Shown piece by piece: positions 61,142 through 64,000 of a stretch of 64,000 nucleotides of DNA. Numbering within the stretch: the stretch's first letter is position 1; each line of letters opens with the position of its first letter. Source of the stretch: Vibrio penaeicida (GTDB taxonomy: Bacteria > Pseudomonadota > Gammaproteobacteria > Enterobacterales > Vibrionaceae); the NCBI RefSeq assembly GCF_002933855.1, contig NZ_BFAQ01000027.1, positions 81,043 through 145,042 of the forward strand, written 5' to 3'. Below the pieces are notes generated by a model. It worked only from the letters and a program-made list of their open reading frames with translations, was not told where the DNA came from and searched no databases. The translations under genes and the position numbers were made by a program.

Positions 61142-62569
61142 ATGGATATGGTTATGAACACGATAAACAAAGCTCCACTTTCCCTACTCAGTACCTCCAT
61201 TTTGGTTGCAATGGTGGCACTTCCTGTACACGCAAATGACAATGATCCAAATGATGTACTCAACCAAAGTGCTGCGGCACTGAACCTTGCCGATGAAGCA
61301 AAACAAGCCTTTTATGAAGACTCTTCATCCAAGCTGCACTCTTTCTTATACATCCGAGATCGTCAGCAAAAAGACGACAACGGTGAGTACGTTCCGAATA
61401 TTGAAAATCAAACCCTGCAACTGGCTTGGGATTACCGCTCTGGGTATTTCAAAGATACGGTTGGCATCGATATTTGGGCGAACACCAACTTGCAGTTAGG
61501 CGACACAACGGGTCAATCCGAAATTCTTTACTACGATCACACCTGTGAAAACAACCCATCTTACGATGGCAAAGCGTGCGAAAAATCTTACGTTGCTGTT
61601 CCGGTAGCCTCGCTTAAAGCCAAATTTGGCGACGACAAAACCGGTCTTGCATTGCGCGGTGGTTATACCCGAATCAATATCGGTACCATCCGTTCGAGCT
61701 GGGGATTAAACCCACACTCTTACCGCGGCCTAGAAGCCAAAGCGCACTTTGGTGATTTCGTTGTCGGTTACGCCATCGCGGACAAGTTCAAAAATGACTG
61801 GCGTAAAAACTTCCACGATATGACGACAACTTGGCACCAAAACCAGCACCCAGGTAGCAAACAAGGCAAGATCATCGACTACATTCACACAGTCGGTGGC
61901 ATTTATAAGTTTGATGGTGGTCAGATTGATTTAGGCTACGGTGAAGGTAAAGACTACCGTACTAACTGGCAAGTTTTGGGTAAATACGGCTTCGACATGG
62001 GTGACGCAAAAGTCAACCTAACCGGCTTTTATCACGGCAGTATTCACGCAGAATCCGAGCTGACTGGGTTGAAAGATCAGGAAGCCCAAAGTTACATTGG
62101 CTTGGGCGCGAACATCAAAAGCGGCAACTTCACCTGGATTGCTGGTTTAAGCGCCACCGACACGAAAGGCCAAGAGGTTGGTTATAACTTCCGCCTAACG
62201 CCTTGGGCAAACTCCGACAACCGCAATTTCCAACAAACCACTTCTCAGCTAGAAGACTATAACGTTGATGGCACAAAAGCCGCGAAAATTGCTGTGAACT
62301 ACAACTTCGCTGACTTTGGTGTTGCCGGCTTAACCGCAGGTCTTGGCGCAAACTACGGTACTAACGTTCGCTCAAGCAAAGTTGAGAAAGAATACGATGG
62401 CACTATGCATTCGGTAGATTGGAACCTTGGGTACAAGTTTTTGGATGGTGGTTTGAAAGGGCTTAATGTTCGTCTATTCCACGGCATGTTCCGCGGTAGC
62501 GATGTTGTGCATAAGCAAGACCGTAATGACGTAAAACTGCTTATTTCCTATAGCCTGAATTTGAAATAA
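61142..62569 (+). CDS. OprD-family outer-membrane porin
   Basis: 475 residues with a signal peptide (LLSTSILVAMVALPVHA). Mature protein follows OprD: SFLYIRDRQ, DYRSGYFKDTVGID, SEILYYDH, SSWGLNPHSYRGLEA and an alternating beta-strand pattern to the C-terminal LLISYSLNLK. It forms a substrate-specific diffusion channel for small anionic molecules or amino acids. Two ATG codons (61142, 61154) are possible; the second has GGA about ten bases upstream. It lies beside the betaine operon and may serve its substrate (inference). Confidence 0.88.
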   Translation: MDMVMNTINKAPLSLLSTSILVAMVALPVHANDNDPNDVLNQSAAALNLADEAKQAFYEDSSSKLHSFLYIRDRQQKDDNGEYVPNIENQTLQLAWDYRSGYFKDTVGIDIWANTNLQLGDTTGQSEILYYDHTCENNPSYDGKACEKSYVAVPVASLKAKFGDDKTGLALRGGYTRINIGTIRSSWGLNPHSYRGLEAKAHFGDFVVGYAIADKFKNDWRKNFHDMTTTWHQNQHPGSKQGKIIDYIHTVGGIYKFDGGQIDLGYGEGKDYRTNWQVLGKYGFDMGDAKVNLTGFYHGSIHAESELTGLKDQEAQSYIGLGANIKSGNFTWIAGLSATDTKGQEVGYNFRLTPWANSDNRNFQQTTSQLEDYNVDGTKAAKIAVNYNFADFGVAGLTAGLGANYGTNVRSSKVEKEYDGTMHSVDWNLGYKFLDGGLKGLNVRLFHGMFRGSDVVHKQDRNDVKLLISYSLNLK

Positions 62570-62587
62570 TTTTATAAGCTGCCTTTG

Positions 62588-62622
62588 TGCCCTGCATGGT
62601 TTCCCGCTTGCAGGGCATTTTT
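62588..62622 (+). terminator. Terminator of the porin gene
   Basis: TGCCCTGC / GCAGGGCA stem with T5, just after the porin stop. Confidence 0.85.
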
Positions 62623-62637
62623 GCATAAATTTGTATC

Positions 62638-64000
62638 TTAGCTACTATAACTCACTTCATGATTTCCATCACCTAATAGGTTGATTACAATGTCTGCTTT
62701 AGATATTGCTCGCTTATCATGAGTACTAAATATCACAAGCTGACCATAATTTCTTAGCGCGGTCATAACGTCCCCACAAACTTCATCATCAAGGGCTGAT
62801 GTAGGCTCATCCAACAATAAACTTTTACCAGTTGACATCGCTAACATCAATTCAACTCTAGCAAATTGACCTTTACTTAACTGTAAATTCATACTAGTTT
62901 TCCAGTTGTTCGGTAATTTTTCTAAGTGAAGGCTTTTTTCTTGGCTCTCAAACTCACTCATATTTCTACAACCAGCAAGATCTCTAAAGTCTGAATTCAA
63001 GGATTGTCCCAAGTTAATCCTAGTTAGATCTGTGTAATGAAATATTCTTGAAAGAAAATGTTTATTTTCATTGGTGATCAAATTACCGTTATAGAAAACT
63101 TTAGCATTACAAGCTTCATGCATTCCAACTAAGAACTTTAACAAGCTTGTTTTTCCAGCTCCGGATTCACCTATCACAGCAAGCAGCATTCCTTTTTTTG
63201 CTTCAAAACTTAAGTCATTTATTATCTTAAACTCACCTCTCTTTAGATAAAGATCACTAACTTCAATCGATTCTAAGTTTATTATTGACAGGTTCTCTTT
63301 GAAAGATGAATTTTCTTCCTCTGATTCATTTATAATTTTTTCGAATGTTACAACCTCACCTATATTAACTGTGAGCTCAAAAAGCCTTGCACTAAACTCT
63401 TCAATTGTTCTAGATAAAGTAATGATAACTAAAAGCAACATGAGAGCTACGCTAACCTCAAACTTATCTGAGTTCAAAAAGTAAAGAAAAATAGTAAACA
63501 AAATCAAAAACGACTTCATGAAAAATATTATTAGTGCATTTTTAAAGTGTCTATACCTAAGAAAAGAACCTATATGACTCCAACGTGATAATGAACGATT
63601 ATATTTATCAATTAATTCAGAGAATCGCCTCTGATATTTTAATAAATTATAGCTATTTAATATCCTTATTATTAACTGCTGAAAATTAGCCGTCCTTTTA
63701 GCTAAGTTCTCAGACCCCTTCTTTATTTTTCTTAGTGGCCTTGTTGCCATATAAGAAGTAATAAAAGACCAAAATAAAAAAACAACCAAAAAAAAATCTG
63801 AAACAAAATTAGAAATTAAAATTGCTCCGACTATAGCGCCTACTAACTGAGCACCATAAAATGTAAATAAATTAAATAGGTTTCCAACCGCTTGAGAGCT
63901 ACGTACTAACAAAGAACCAGTTAATGAGGCGTTTTCCTGAAAATTTTCATCTTTAATATTTGTGACTCTTTCCATATTGTACTTGCTTACATCATAAATG
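62638..64000 (-). CDS. ABC exporter (fused membrane and ATPase domains), 5' end beyond the window
   Basis: At least 453 residues; the frame stays open to the right edge, so the true start and part of the membrane domain are missing. Membrane segments fill the N-terminal half. The ATPase has Walker A GESGAGKTS, an LSKGQFARVE signature (unusual Lys for Gly), Walker B SLLLDEPTSALDD and the switch His in FSTHDK. Gene and codons are clearly AT-rich. Relatives export peptides, lipids or bacteriocins; the cargo gene may be outside the window. Confidence 0.85.
   Translation of the reverse strand, partial: IYDVSKYNMERVTNIKDENFQENASLTGSLLVRSSQAVGNLFNLFTFYGAQLVGAIVGAILISNFVSDFFLVVFLFWSFITSYMATRPLRKIKKGSENLAKRTANFQQLIIRILNSYNLLKYQRRFSELIDKYNRSLSRWSHIGSFLRYRHFKNALIIFFMKSFLILFTIFLYFLNSDKFEVSVALMLLLVIITLSRTIEEFSARLFELTVNIGEVVTFEKIINESEEENSSFKENLSIINLESIEVSDLYLKRGEFKIINDLSFEAKKGMLLAVIGESGAGKTSLLKFLVGMHEACNAKVFYNGNLITNENKHFLSRIFHYTDLTRINLGQSLNSDFRDLAGCRNMSEFESQEKSLHLEKLPNNWKTSMNLQLSKGQFARVELMLAMSTGKSLLLDEPTSALDDEVCGDVMTALRNYGQLVIFSTHDKRAISKADIVINLLGDGNHEVSYSS

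Overview
The window looks like a stretch of a Vibrio genome (Vibrionaceae, Gammaproteobacteria). Three things suggest this: the gene families (FabA paralogue, pstSCAB, cusCBA-like operon, RarD-like EamA, aerolysin-like toxin), moderate GC with AT-rich intergenic DNA, and a short dispersed palindrome of the type ATACCCAAG-N13-CTTGGGTAT that I associate with vibrios. Species and replicon cannot be told from the sequence. There is no rRNA, tRNA, core ribosomal or replication gene. The content (transport, catabolism, metal resistance, toxins, regulators) resembles an accessory-rich region such as the small chromosome.

Layout. 0-13 kb: a helicase-nuclease fusion, a VOC protein, a LysR regulator, an AraC-FabA pair, a decayed LysR gene beside an AEC permease, a large periplasmic M16 protease, two small conserved ORFs, and a MarR-isochorismatase pair. 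13-20 kb: a histidine phosphatase, then a DeoR-regulated glycerol-3-phosphate-type ABC importer ending in a cytoplasmic phosphodiesterase. 20-24 kb: a multi-stem repeat element, a Tat-exported intradiol-dioxygenase-like protein, a secreted EEP-fold nuclease/phosphodiesterase carrying three C-terminal repeats (probable beta-trefoil), and a COG0523 GTPase behind a Zur-like site. 25-29.8 kb: LysR/MFS, two GNAT proteins and a MerR-SDR cassette. 29.9-37.3 kb: a copper/silver efflux operon (small Cys/His protein, TolC-like channel, CusB with two CusF-like domains, CusA, cupredoxin) behind a CueR-type promoter. 37.4-44.6 kb: FAD oxidoreductase, epimerase, TRAP transporter and IclR regulator, a catabolic cluster of unknown substrate. 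44.7-48.4 kb: pstSCAB without phoU. 48.8-52.3 kb: two LysR genes flanking an aerolysin-family pore-forming toxin that lacks aerolysin domain 1. 52.4-59.7 kb: RidA, a ketoglutarate-semialdehyde-type aldehyde dehydrogenase, an M19-like dipeptidase missing several zinc ligands, a BCCT transporter and two uncharacterised proteins, probably a betaine-type catabolic operon. 59.7-64 kb: EamA/RarD-like permease bordered by a short repeat, an OprD-type porin, and an AT-rich ABC exporter that runs off the right edge.

The most interesting items are the domain-1-less aerolysin, the EEP protein with C-terminal repeats, the three-stem repeat element with its short relatives, the betaine-type operon with a degenerate M19 enzyme and two unknown proteins, the COG0523 GTPase lacking its CXCC motif, and the CusB with a duplicated, partly degenerate CusF tail. 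All functional statements rest on motif recognition by eye; no database search was run.
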